Below are positions 46,022 through 53,275 of a stretch of 64,000 bases of DNA, one piece after another. The notes under the pieces are model-generated. The model ran no database searches, was not told the DNA's origin, and saw only the letters and a list, made by a program, of their open reading frames with translations. Every line of letters starts with the position of its first letter. Within the stretch, counting starts at the first letter, position 1. Made by a program: the position numbers and the translations under genes. Source of the DNA: G965198795 sp965198795 (lineage in GTDB: Bacteria > Pseudomonadota > Alphaproteobacteria > Rhodospirillales > Casp-alpha2); assembly GCA_965198795.1 (NCBI GenBank), contig OZ240674.1, positions 1,984,001 through 2,048,000 of the forward strand, written 5' to 3'.

Positions 46022-46648
46022 TTACTGACTTGCCCAGACAATCCTGGAAATCCAATCAACGTCAACCACATTGAGAGTACGATTGTCATGCATCGGGTTG
46101 AGAGACGCCAACTCAATATGCTTGGCGGTTTGACGCGTGAGTTGCTTCGCCATGACTTCGCCCGCCCTGGTCCGGGCGACCACGCGGTCACCCCGCCGGA
46201 CGGAGGCCTGGGGAGAAATAATGATGGTGTCTCCATCACGAAAGACGGGTTCCATGCTGTTCCCCGAAACCTCTAAGGCGTAGGCGCCGGGGTCATCCAT
46301 ACCCGGAAACGAGATTTCGTCCCAGGCCCCGCCGATGGGAAAGCCGCCGTCGTCGAAGAAACCGTGCGCGCCCGCCTCTGCGAAACCGATCAACGGGATG
46401 TTGCGATAGACGCCGCCAGTTTCACCGACGTAGGAGACAAACTCGGACAGCGGCGCACCCGTCGCAACCAGAATTTTGGAGATGCTTTCCGTCGATGGCC
46501 AGCGGAGCTTGCCCTCGCGCGTGACGCGCTTGGATTTATTGAATGTCGTTGAGTCCAAATTCGCCTTTCGGGCGAGCCCGGAGGTCGATAAGCCATGTTC
46601 CCCGGCCAACCGGTCGATCGCGCGCCAAACACTGGAATGCCTCAGCAT
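46022..46648 (-). CDS. Phage-type repressor with helix-turn-helix and S24 peptidase domains
   Basis: Predicted CI/LexA-like repressor of 208 residues. The N-terminal part (to about residue 75) is a helix-turn-helix of XRE type (HGLSTSGLARKANLDSTTFN). The C-terminal part is a LexA/UmuD-type S24 peptidase with the active Ser in LEVSGNSMEPVFRDGD near residue 131 and the Lys in GEVMAKQLTRQ. Such proteins cleave themselves when RecA is activated by DNA damage, or act as stress-linked regulators. It is divergent from a gene with an SOS box, and both lie at the head of a phage-like module, so control of that module is the natural reading. Many alphaproteobacteria also carry domesticated relatives. 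Confidence 0.9.
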   Translation of the reverse strand: MLRHSSVWRAIDRLAGEHGLSTSGLARKANLDSTTFNKSKRVTREGKLRWPSTESISKILVATGAPLSEFVSYVGETGGVYRNIPLIGFAEAGAHGFFDDGGFPIGGAWDEISFPGMDDPGAYALEVSGNSMEPVFRDGDTIIISPQASVRRGDRVVARTRAGEVMAKQLTRQTAKHIELASLNPMHDNRTLNVVDVDWISRIVWASQ

Positions 46649-46705
46649 GGGAAGAATTTCATACGCCGGTGAAAAAATGTCATTAGGAAAATTTAACCCC
46701 TCGTA

Positions 46706-46753
46706 TTGACTCGGAGGCGCTTACGGTTTAGAAATAATGTTCTTGTTTTGTTC
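46706..46753 (+). promoter_or_regulatory. Promoter with LexA-type SOS box
   Basis: GTTC-TTGTTTT-GTTC at 46739-46753 is an exact match to the alphaproteobacterial LexA box GTTC-N7-GTTC. A possible -35 (TTGACT, 46706-46711) and a weak -10 (TAGAAA, 46729-46734; spacing 17) lie just upstream, so LexA bound here would cover the transcription start. The next gene begins at 46786. The box predicts induction after DNA damage. Confidence 0.8.
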
Positions 46754-46785
46754 AATTTTATCATCCGCCCGCCCAGAGGAATGAT

Positions 46786-47160
46786 ATGCCAAGAAAACGG
46801 TTCGCCCACCGGGGTTTGAGGGAACGCACGGAAAGTCCATTCCATTCCAGCGAGGAAGCATGGTTCTGGTACACCCGGTGCCAGCGGGCGCGCTTGGACG
46901 GCGCGCGGTTTGACGGCTCCAGCGGCGTGGACCGCCCCTGCGATCCCGATGACGTCTACCGCGTCATGAAGACGCTCATCCGCGCCGACCGGTTAAACGT
47001 CAAGCACCTCCGCGTCTTGTTGGACTACGGTTTCATGAACCGGCCGCCTGATCCGCGGGTTCAAGTAGAAGAACCGGCGGCGCGCATGTGGGAATACGCG
47101 ATGGACCAACTGAAGGTGCCGCTTTGCGAGAAAGGCATTATTGAATGGCGGATGGAGTGA
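46786..47160 (+). CDS. Conserved phage-associated protein of unknown function
   Basis: A 124-residue basic protein starting MPRKRFAHRGLRERTESPFH, with FWYTRCQRARLDGARF and a second part RVMKTLIRADRLNVKHLRVL. I recall similar short proteins beside phage genes in Rhodospirillales genomes but know no function. The pattern of aromatic and Arg residues suggests nucleic-acid binding, which is only inference. AGAGG precedes the ATG. It is directly behind the SOS box and overlaps the next gene by 16 bases. Confidence 0.75.
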   Translation: MPRKRFAHRGLRERTESPFHSSEEAWFWYTRCQRARLDGARFDGSSGVDRPCDPDDVYRVMKTLIRADRLNVKHLRVLLDYGFMNRPPDPRVQVEEPAARMWEYAMDQLKVPLCEKGIIEWRME

Positions 47161-47597
47161 ACGGGTCCGCGCCAGACAACGCCCCGCGTCCTGGCGCGCC
47201 GCGCGCGGATTTCTTTTATCCTATTGCAATTACAGCATTTTCCTCTGAAACCTCACTCTGGTGGTCGCGTTTCCTGAGGCCCGGCTACCGTCACTGCTTG
47301 ATCTTTTTGCGCACGTTCTCGGGCTGGACAATGATGGACCCGTTGGCTCATCGAACCACCCTAACAACTATTTCTCCCCGGCCTGTGACAGAGCTGTTGA
47401 GGGAGCTGCGCCGCCAAGGTTACCGGTTCGTGCTGACCCGGCCTCACGACCCGCCGAAGGTCGCTCTCCCGTGGCGGCCGCACACCTGTGTCGAAGCGGT
47501 GAAACGGGTTCTGGGACTTCACGCCGCGTACGTGCTCACCCCATGGCAGTTGTGCCGCCATCTGAGACGTCAAAGATCCCGGCCGCCGCCCCCGTGA
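47145..47597 (+). CDS. Phage-associated protein, possibly a permuted NlpC/P60-like fold
   Basis: A 150-residue protein that overlaps the preceding gene by 16 bases. The conserved-looking core is RPGYRHCLIFLRTFSGWTMMDPL, then a variable part, then HTCVEAVKRVLGLHAAYVLT and the ending TPWQLCRHL. The order His-(Asp)-Cys, with the Cys at the start of a helix, recalls circularly permuted NlpC/P60 cysteine peptidases, but I cannot confirm the fold. It may be a phage-derived amidase-like or maturation protein. The first 30 residues are poor in order and the true start may lie inside. Confidence 0.65.
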   Translation: MADGVNGSAPDNAPRPGAPRADFFYPIAITAFSSETSLWWSRFLRPGYRHCLIFLRTFSGWTMMDPLAHRTTLTTISPRPVTELLRELRRQGYRFVLTRPHDPPKVALPWRPHTCVEAVKRVLGLHAAYVLTPWQLCRHLRRQRSRPPPP

Positions 47598-47699
47598 AGG
47601 TCCCCTACTCACGGTTCGAAACCTTATTCACGAATAGACGCCCCCAGGCGCCTGTTCTTTGGCGTGACCGATGCCGGCGCCTGGATCAACCATGCCTGA

Positions 47700-47982
47700 T
47701 CACGAACGCCGATTCTTCTCCTCGACCCTAAGTCCAGATGGTCCGAATGACGTCTTATGAAAAAAGTCCTGCATACTCCGCGCGGCAATCCCGCCGAATC
47801 CAGCGCTGAACCAAATCCGCCCGCCCGTTATCCCCAGTTCGGCGGGTAAACGCGCACCCGGTATGACCCGCTCCGGGTCCGCCAGCGTTAAGGGTGTGAT
47901 GAAATGGGGCATTCCATCGATCCCGCGCTGGTTCAACAGTTGGATCAGATGACTTTGCAGCGCCGCCTCGCCAAACGCCCGC
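47700..47982 (-). pseudogene. Unidentified gene fragment
   Basis: Reading leftward after a stop codon near 47985, the frame encodes KERAFGEAALQSHLIQLLNQ, then RGIDGMPHFITPLTLADPER and VIPGARLPAELGITGGRIWF before fading. The composition looks protein-like rather than random, but there is no start signal and the upstream part shifts to another frame (ALKRAGVWRGGAA). It occupies the place where a phage terminase gene would be expected but lies on the opposite strand and shows no Walker motif. I do not recognise it. Confidence 0.4.
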
Positions 47983-48346
47983 TCTTTTCAGGGCGGTGAC
48001 GCGGTTCAAGAGAACTCAGGTCATACGGCGTGCGGGTGGTTACGTTGAATAATCACTTTCAGCGGAAGTCGGCCCGCCGCTCTTGCGCGCCGGGTCCATA
48101 CATGATCGGCCCGAATGTTGATAGGAAAATATTACATTAAATAAGATTTTTTTCTTTACAAATGATCCGGCTCCCCGTATCATCTCATTATCGACCCGGC
48201 GCAGGCGCGCTTGCCGCTAACGGCCTTCGCTGCGGTCGAACCGGGGGTGATCGCCCCCGCGCCGATTTCCCGCCGCGCCGGCCCGGCGCCCTCAAGGCCC
48301 GGGTTTGGCTCGCCCCTCGTCACAGCGCCAAGAAAGGAGACCCTTC
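47983..48346. other. Region before the portal operon
   Basis: About 360 bases without a clear gene. An AT-rich patch at 48120-48165 (ending TTTTTTTCTTTACAAATGATCC) could contain a promoter for the portal genes. AAAGGAG at 48333-48339 is the ribosome-binding site of the next small gene. No terminase sequence was recognised. Confidence 0.5.
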
Positions 48347-48583
48347 ATGGGAGGCTTCCTCAGCCCAGGCTCGCCCGCCCCGCCTCCGCCGCCGCCGGAA
48401 TTGGGGCATGACCCGGAAGAAGCCGAACGGCTTCGCCGCAGAAACCGCCTGGCCCGCCGCCTGCGAGGCCGCGCCGGCCTGATCACGACCTCCCGCCGAG
48501 GCGTTCTCAACGACGAGACCGCTCCCCCCGCCGACAGCAATGCGGCCGTTGGCGCGGGAGCCAAAACGAAGTTGGGAGAATGA
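48347..48583 (+). CDS. Small Pro-rich podovirus-type protein upstream of portal
   Basis: A 78-residue product with a Pro-rich start (MGGFLSPGSPAPPPPPPELG), an Arg-rich middle (RRRNRLARRLRGRAG) and the stretch GLITTSRRGVLND, which recurs in small proteins encoded before podovirus portal genes. Function unknown; possibly a head or tail accessory. It has an excellent AAAGGAG 7-8 bases before the ATG, and its stop is one base from the portal start, so co-translation is likely. Confidence 0.7.
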   Translation: MGGFLSPGSPAPPPPPPELGHDPEEAERLRRRNRLARRLRGRAGLITTSRRGVLNDETAPPADSNAAVGAGAKTKLGE

Positions 48584-48584
48584 T

Positions 48585-50267
48585 ATGACCGATCCAACGC
48601 CCGCGGCTCTGCTTGCGCGTTTCGAACGGGCCAAACTTCGCCGCGAATTCTGGGAAAGCCACTGGCGGGAATGCTATGATTACGCCCTTCCGCAAAGAGA
48701 CGGCGCCATCACGGCCTCCCATCCAGGCGAGCGCAAGATGGATCGGCTGTTCGACGGAACCGCGCCGGACGCCGTCGATCAACTGGCCGCCAGTCTGCTG
48801 GCGCAGTTGACTCCGCCCTGGTCACGCTGGTTCGGGCTCGCCCCGGGCGTCAACGTCCCGGAAGACGACCTGGAGCTGATCGGCGAACGACTGGAAGACG
48901 CGTCGCGCATTCTGCAAACGCATTTCGATCAATCCAATTTCGCGGTCGAGATTCACCAATGTTATCTCGACCTCGTCACCTGCGGCACGGCGACCCTGTT
49001 GTTCGAGGAGGCCCCTTTCGGCGACCTGACGGCGTTCCGGTTCACCGCCGTGCCGCTCGGCCAGGTGGCCTTCGAGGAAGACAGCAGCGGACGTCTGGTC
49101 ACGACTTTTCGGAGGACCGAATACACCTACGCCCAGTTCAAGGAGCGCTTTCCCGCAGCCTCGCCGCCCGACGCGTTCAAATCGATGGAAACGGAAGCGG
49201 GACAGGAGGGCGACACCAAGGTCGCCGTGGTCGAAATGGTGACGTCTTCCGAGAGGGGCTATCGCTATCTGGCCGCGCTGGACACCGGCTGCGGCGGATC
49301 GGACAGTGGTGATTTCCTGGTGCGGGGCACGTTCCGTCAATCACCCTTCATCAATTTTCGGTGGCTGAAGGCGCCCGGTGAAATTTATGGCCGCTCACCG
49401 GTGATGAAGGCCCTGCCAGATATCAAGACCGCCAACAAGGTCGTCGAACTGGTTCTCAAGAACGCCTCCATCGCCGTCACGGGCATATGGCAAATCGAGG
49501 ACGACGGGGTGATCAACCCGGCGACCATCAAGCTGGCGCCCGGCACGATCATTCCAAAGGCGGTCGGATCGGCGGGTCTCACGCCTCTGGAGGCTCCCGG
49601 CAAATTCGACGTCTCCCAACTGGTGCTCGATGACCTTCGGGGACGCATTCGTCATGCGCTGCTCGTCGATCAACTGGGCCAGGCCGATGGCCCGAGGATG
49701 ACCGCGACGGAAGTACTGGAGCGCGCTGCGGAGATGGCCCGCATCCTGGGCGCGACTTACGGCCGATTGCAAAGCGAGCTTTTGACCCCGCTCGTTATGC
49801 GGGGCGCGTCGATCCTGTCCCGCCGGGGCGAGATTCCGGTCATCAGCCTGGACGGCCAAATCATCGAACTGGAGTACAAGTCTCCTCTCGCACGCCGCCA
49901 AGCCCAACAGGAAGCCCAAAGCGCGCTGTTGTGGATGGAAAATCTCCAGGCTCTCGGACCCGAGGCCCTCAAAACCCTCAACGTCCGGGAGACGGCGCTT
50001 TGGCTCGCGAGAGCCTTGGGCGTGCCGCGCGACCTTGTTCGTTCCACGCCCGCGCCTGTGTCCATCGCGCCGGCGTCCCCATCCGTTCCAGTTGCTCCAG
50101 CCGCCGGAGCGCCGCCAGAGGCGGAGAAAATCGTCGAAGCCGCGGCGGAAGCGATACCGCCCGAGGCTCTGGAGGCCGTCGCTGCCTCCGTCGCCGGCGC
50201 ACAGACCGTGGCGGGCCTGGCGGCCTCCGGTCCCGAGACCCAACAACCGGGAGGCCTGCTGCAATGA
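48585..50267 (+). CDS. Podovirus-type portal / head-tail connector protein
   Basis: Predicted portal protein of the T7 gp8 type, which forms the ring through which DNA enters and leaves the capsid. The 560-residue product has the family start (LRREFWESHWRECYDYALPQ), LTPPWSRWFGL, FNFRWLKAPGEIYGRSPVM-like region (here INFRWLKAPGEIYGRSP) and ATEVLERAAEMARILGATYG. A Pro/Ala-rich tail of about 80 residues follows. It is full length with no internal stop, although capsid and packaging genes are absent. Its stop overlaps the next gene (ATGA). Confidence 0.9.
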   Translation: MTDPTPAALLARFERAKLRREFWESHWRECYDYALPQRDGAITASHPGERKMDRLFDGTAPDAVDQLAASLLAQLTPPWSRWFGLAPGVNVPEDDLELIGERLEDASRILQTHFDQSNFAVEIHQCYLDLVTCGTATLLFEEAPFGDLTAFRFTAVPLGQVAFEEDSSGRLVTTFRRTEYTYAQFKERFPAASPPDAFKSMETEAGQEGDTKVAVVEMVTSSERGYRYLAALDTGCGGSDSGDFLVRGTFRQSPFINFRWLKAPGEIYGRSPVMKALPDIKTANKVVELVLKNASIAVTGIWQIEDDGVINPATIKLAPGTIIPKAVGSAGLTPLEAPGKFDVSQLVLDDLRGRIRHALLVDQLGQADGPRMTATEVLERAAEMARILGATYGRLQSELLTPLVMRGASILSRRGEIPVISLDGQIIELEYKSPLARRQAQQEAQSALLWMENLQALGPEALKTLNVRETALWLARALGVPRDLVRSTPAPVSIAPASPSVPVAPAAGAPPEAEKIVEAAAEAIPPEALEAVAASVAGAQTVAGLAASGPETQQPGGLLQ

Positions 50268-50563
50268 CCGGACAATCGAGCGTGTCCGGATGGCTTTGGG
50301 GAATCGACGCCCCCGGTCAAAAGCGCGGCGCCCCTCATGGCGAGGCCGGTTCAATCGATATCGCCGCGCTGGCGGCCCGCTGTTTCAAGGGAACCGACGG
50401 CGACCGTTTGCTGGCCTATTTGCGGAATCTTTGCATCAACCGCGCTCTCGGTCCCGAAGCCGGGGACGCCCAGCTCCGCCACCTGGAGGGCCAGCGGCAG
50501 TTGGTCGTTCACCTCACGTCCCTGATCGAGCGAGGCCGCCACGGCGCCTCTTCCAACCCTTAA
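50264..50563 (+). CDS. Bbp19-like phage protein
   Basis: A 99-residue protein, translated in overlap with the portal gene (ATGA). It has the pattern DGDRLLAYLRNLCINRALGP followed by LRHLEGQRQLVVHLTSLIERG, as in Bbp19-like proteins that sit between portal and scaffold genes in podoviruses. The function is unknown, possibly in head assembly. It supports the phage origin of the cluster. Confidence 0.8.
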   Translation: MTGQSSVSGWLWGIDAPGQKRGAPHGEAGSIDIAALAARCFKGTDGDRLLAYLRNLCINRALGPEAGDAQLRHLEGQRQLVVHLTSLIERGRHGASSNP

Positions 50564-50587
50564 ATCTTGATCACAAGGAGAACCCTG

Positions 50588-51385
50588 ATGAAACGCCGAA
50601 ACGTACTGGACGCCCTCGCCCACATCGACGACGAGGAAGGCTTGGAAGCCGCCGAAGACGCCGAAGACGGCTTTGACGAAGAGATGATCGAAGAGATTGA
50701 CGCGGTCCTTGGCGAACTGGAAAACGCGCCCGCCCGGGCGCTCCGCCCCGATCATATCCCCGAGAAATTCTGGGACCCGGACGGCGAACAGGTGCGCGTC
50801 GATGATATGGCGCGGTCTTATTCACAACTGGAGCGCAAACTTCATGGTTTGGGCAAGGCCGGGCGGTTGGTGCCCGATAAAGCCGGCGACTATCAAATCA
50901 CGGTCCCAGAAGACCTGCTGACGCCGGATCCGGACGTCAACGCAAAACTCCATCAGGCGGGATTCACACAGCGGCAGGCTCAACTGGTCTATGACCTGGC
51001 GACCGAGCGCCTGGCGCCCCTGGTGCGCGATATGGCCGCCGACACGGTGGCCGACGCCGAGCGCCGGAAGGTGGCCGAAGAGTTTGGCGGAGAGGATAAA
51101 TTCCAACGCCTCGCCCCACGGATATCGAATTGGGGCAAGGCCAACCTGCCGCCCCATGTGTTTGACGCGCTCTCCAGCAGCGCTCAAGGCATCCACGCCA
51201 TGCACCAGATGATGCAAAGCGAGGAACCGATCCTTGGCGGTCCGGGACAAACGCCAAAACCCGGCATGTCCGAAGTGGATCTCAAGCGCATGATGGACGA
51301 TCCGAAATATTGGCGCGACCGCGACCCAGCCGTGTTTCGGCGGGTCGAGGACGGCTTCCGCAGGCTTTACCCGGACGAGCGTTAA
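50588..51385 (+). CDS. Phage capsid-assembly scaffolding-like protein
   Basis: Acidic, mostly helical protein of 265 residues. The first 55 residues are very acidic (DDEEGLEAAEDAEDGFDEEM). The conserved part follows with IPEKFWDPDGEQVRVDDMAR and YSQLERKLHGLG, then VPEDLLTPDPDVNAKLHQAG. This matches capsid assembly or scaffold proteins of T7-like phages, which guide capsid protein into shells and are then removed. The start has AAGGAG 8 bases before the ATG. In a complete phage the major capsid gene would follow; here a strong terminator and degraded sequence do. Confidence 0.8.
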   Translation: MKRRNVLDALAHIDDEEGLEAAEDAEDGFDEEMIEEIDAVLGELENAPARALRPDHIPEKFWDPDGEQVRVDDMARSYSQLERKLHGLGKAGRLVPDKAGDYQITVPEDLLTPDPDVNAKLHQAGFTQRQAQLVYDLATERLAPLVRDMAADTVADAERRKVAEEFGGEDKFQRLAPRISNWGKANLPPHVFDALSSSAQGIHAMHQMMQSEEPILGGPGQTPKPGMSEVDLKRMMDDPKYWRDRDPAVFRRVEDGFRRLYPDER

Positions 51386-51574
51386 ACCGTCTTACCACCC
51401 TCTCCAGCGCGCGCGCCGCCCTTCCCCGGCGCGCGCGCCTCCCGAGGGAGCGAATCGAAGCGCGTGATCCTCTTCCACGACGCTCGCCGCTCCCCGACTG
51501 AGGCGCCGGGCGGCGCGCCGGCGATCTCTCCCGGCCGCGCGCCCGGCGCCTCTTTTTTATCCACGCCCCCTTTC
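51386..51574. other. Region after the scaffold gene
   Basis: No gene. It contains an imperfect GC-rich inverted repeat around 51405-51440 (GCGCGCGCCGCCCTTCCCCG) and the strong terminator at 51500-51558. A major capsid gene is expected at this point in podoviruses but is absent. Confidence 0.6.
51500..51558 (+). terminator. Strong intrinsic terminator
   Basis: A perfect 12-base stem, GAGGCGCCGGGC (51500-51511) with GCCCGGCGCCTC (51541-51552), encloses a GC-rich loop and is followed by six T residues (51553-51558). It ends the portal-scaffold message. In T7-like phages a terminator lies in the capsid region, so this is probably a phage feature. Confidence 0.9.
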
Positions 51575-51788
51575 GAGACAGGATCGAAGCATACCCTGCC
51601 GCTGCAAATCAGATATCTCGCCGACCCGTTCCCTTGATGAAGAAGATGTTCGCCAGATCAAACGCGCGCTCGTACGCAAAGGTTATCTCGCCGATGACGA
51701 ATTTGCCCAAACCGGCGTCCCCCATGACGACATGTTCGCCGCTATCGAAAGTTATAAAGCCGATAAGAAAAGAGGCCGGAATGTTTGA
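51575..51788 (+). pseudogene. Frameshifted peptidoglycan-binding-like phage gene remnant
   Basis: The first part reads RDRIEAYPAAANQISRRP in one frame, then the family-like sequence continues in another frame as SLDEEDVRQIKRALVRKGYL, followed by GVPHDDMFAAIESYKADKK and a TGA at 51786-51788. The second half resembles PG_binding_1-type repeats found in phage structural genes. The change of frame near 51630 and the missing N-terminus suggest a broken gene. Its end overlaps the next small gene. Confidence 0.5.
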
Positions 51789-52119
51789 TCAAGACAAAGG
51801 ACGCCTCAGCCGCGAAGAAGCCAATGAGCTGGTGAATGACGAGACCGAAGAGCGGAATTGCTCCGGTATCGAGGCAAAACTCGGTATTAAAAAGGAGCGC
51901 AAAGAAGAATTTGAGAGTCACGCCGCCTACTGGAACGGCCTAATCGATCAAACAGAGAGAGATTTGGCCAATCCTTTGGAAATGGGAAGTTGGGATGTTA
52001 AACGCGGTTTACTTCAGAACTACAAAAGTAAGCGCGCGGTTGATCAGTCCATACTGGACAGCTTGATTAAAGAGGTTGAGAAACTGACGGCGGAACTAGA
52101 CGCCTGTATGAATGCGTGA
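51781..52119 (+). CDS. Small helical protein of unknown function
   Basis: A 112-residue, highly charged protein beginning MFDQDKGRLSREEANELVND and predicted to be mainly helical with coiled-coil character (EVEKLTAELDACMN at the end). No family recognised. GAGG lies close before the ATG, and it overlaps the end of the preceding remnant, so it probably belongs to the phage module. It is less GC-rich than the surrounding genes. It is convergent with the Sel1-like gene. Confidence 0.55.
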   Translation: MFDQDKGRLSREEANELVNDETEERNCSGIEAKLGIKKERKEEFESHAAYWNGLIDQTERDLANPLEMGSWDVKRGLLQNYKSKRAVDQSILDSLIKEVEKLTAELDACMNA

Positions 52120-52134
52120 TCAATAGAAATCTTG

Positions 52135-53091
52135 TCACTGGGCGTTCCTCCTTGCCGCCCTCCGCTCAAGCGCCCGCCGGTCGGCCCTGACGTCCGCTCC
52201 GGCCCTTTCCGCCTCATCCAACCGGCGCGAGGCATGGGCCTGGGACCCTTTGCGCCAGACTTCGCCGTAGACCCTGGACCGGGCGAGCCATAGCAACGCC
52301 TCCGCGTCGCCTTTATCCGCAAAGGGTTTCATGGCGTCGTCGATATGGCCGAATTTCAGGGGTGTTGTGGCGATTTTACAGGAATAGGCGAGCTTCGCGT
52401 AATCAACCGCCGCCTGCCGGTGACCTCTCCGCATGGCGGCGTAGAGATATCGGCCGCCCAACTGGCGCAGGGGTCCAGGACCGCCAAAGGCGAGCTTGCG
52501 GCCCTCGCCATGAAGCGTCTCGGGCGTACTGTTATCGAACTCGTTCGATAATTGACGCAAATGACTCCGGACTTCTTGGGAGTCCAACTCCTCGTCATGG
52601 AATTTGATAAACGCGCGCCGCTCTTCCACCATCGCCTCGCCGCGGACATGATCAATGGCGTCATCGACGGCGCGGTAGGCGGCCAGGGCGCGCCGCCATT
52701 GATCCGCCGTCTCGGGATTTGAAAAACCGGTTCCCGGCGTGTCGTACAGCCTGGCTAGATGCGCCGCGCGAAACGGACAGAGCCAGGTTGCGTCCGCCTC
52801 CAGCCAACGCCGGGCTTTCCCGGGATCATACCAGCGGCTTTCTGGATTCGCATAAACCCGGCCCAAGGCGCATTGGCCGTGTTTCCCGCCCGCTTTCGCC
52901 AACGCTTCAACGACGTCAAAATGGCTGGGGTTTTCAATATCGAACGGCTGAGCGTCCGGCGAATGGGCGCCCTTCAGAGCGGATGGCGGGAAACACACGC
53001 GCGGCGTGAAGTCTTCCGCGCCGCCAGCCCCGGCGGACGCCGTACCCGCCGTCAGCAGCGCACCCCCCACAACCAAGACGAATCTGTTCAT
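52135..53091 (-). CDS. Exported Sel1-like repeat protein
   Basis: A 318-residue protein with a signal peptide (NRFVLVVGGALLTAGTASAGA) and a helical body containing degenerate Sel1/TPR-type units (HGQCALGRVYANPESRWYD, later GDAEALLWLARSRVYGE). Such proteins usually mediate protein contacts in the periplasm. It looks related in style to the broken gene at 43340-44823. The frame is open for 112 codons upstream of the chosen ATG, but the signal peptide marks the true start. Partner unknown. Confidence 0.75.
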   Translation of the reverse strand: MNRFVLVVGGALLTAGTASAGAGGAEDFTPRVCFPPSALKGAHSPDAQPFDIENPSHFDVVEALAKAGGKHGQCALGRVYANPESRWYDPGKARRWLEADATWLCPFRAAHLARLYDTPGTGFSNPETADQWRRALAAYRAVDDAIDHVRGEAMVEERRAFIKFHDEELDSQEVRSHLRQLSNEFDNSTPETLHGEGRKLAFGGPGPLRQLGGRYLYAAMRRGHRQAAVDYAKLAYSCKIATTPLKFGHIDDAMKPFADKGDAEALLWLARSRVYGEVWRKGSQAHASRRLDEAERAGADVRADRRALERRAARRNAQ

Positions 53092-53275
53092 CGGCCTCGC
53101 CCGCCGCTGTCTGGGACCATACCCTGAGCGGTTTATGAAAGGGCGAAGGCGTTTGTTTCCGGTTGCGTCTGTTTCAGCGCCGACGCGGATTGAGTATATC
53201 GATTGGCGCTGAGCGGGGCGCGCCAAGACCAACCGCGTCATCCTTGCGTCGCGCTTCGCGTTTTGGAAGGGATGA

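Noticed and set aside
47598..48346. Terminase large subunit in the gap before the portal gene
   Set aside because: No Walker A or nuclease motif in any frame; only a short unidentified fragment on the opposite strand.
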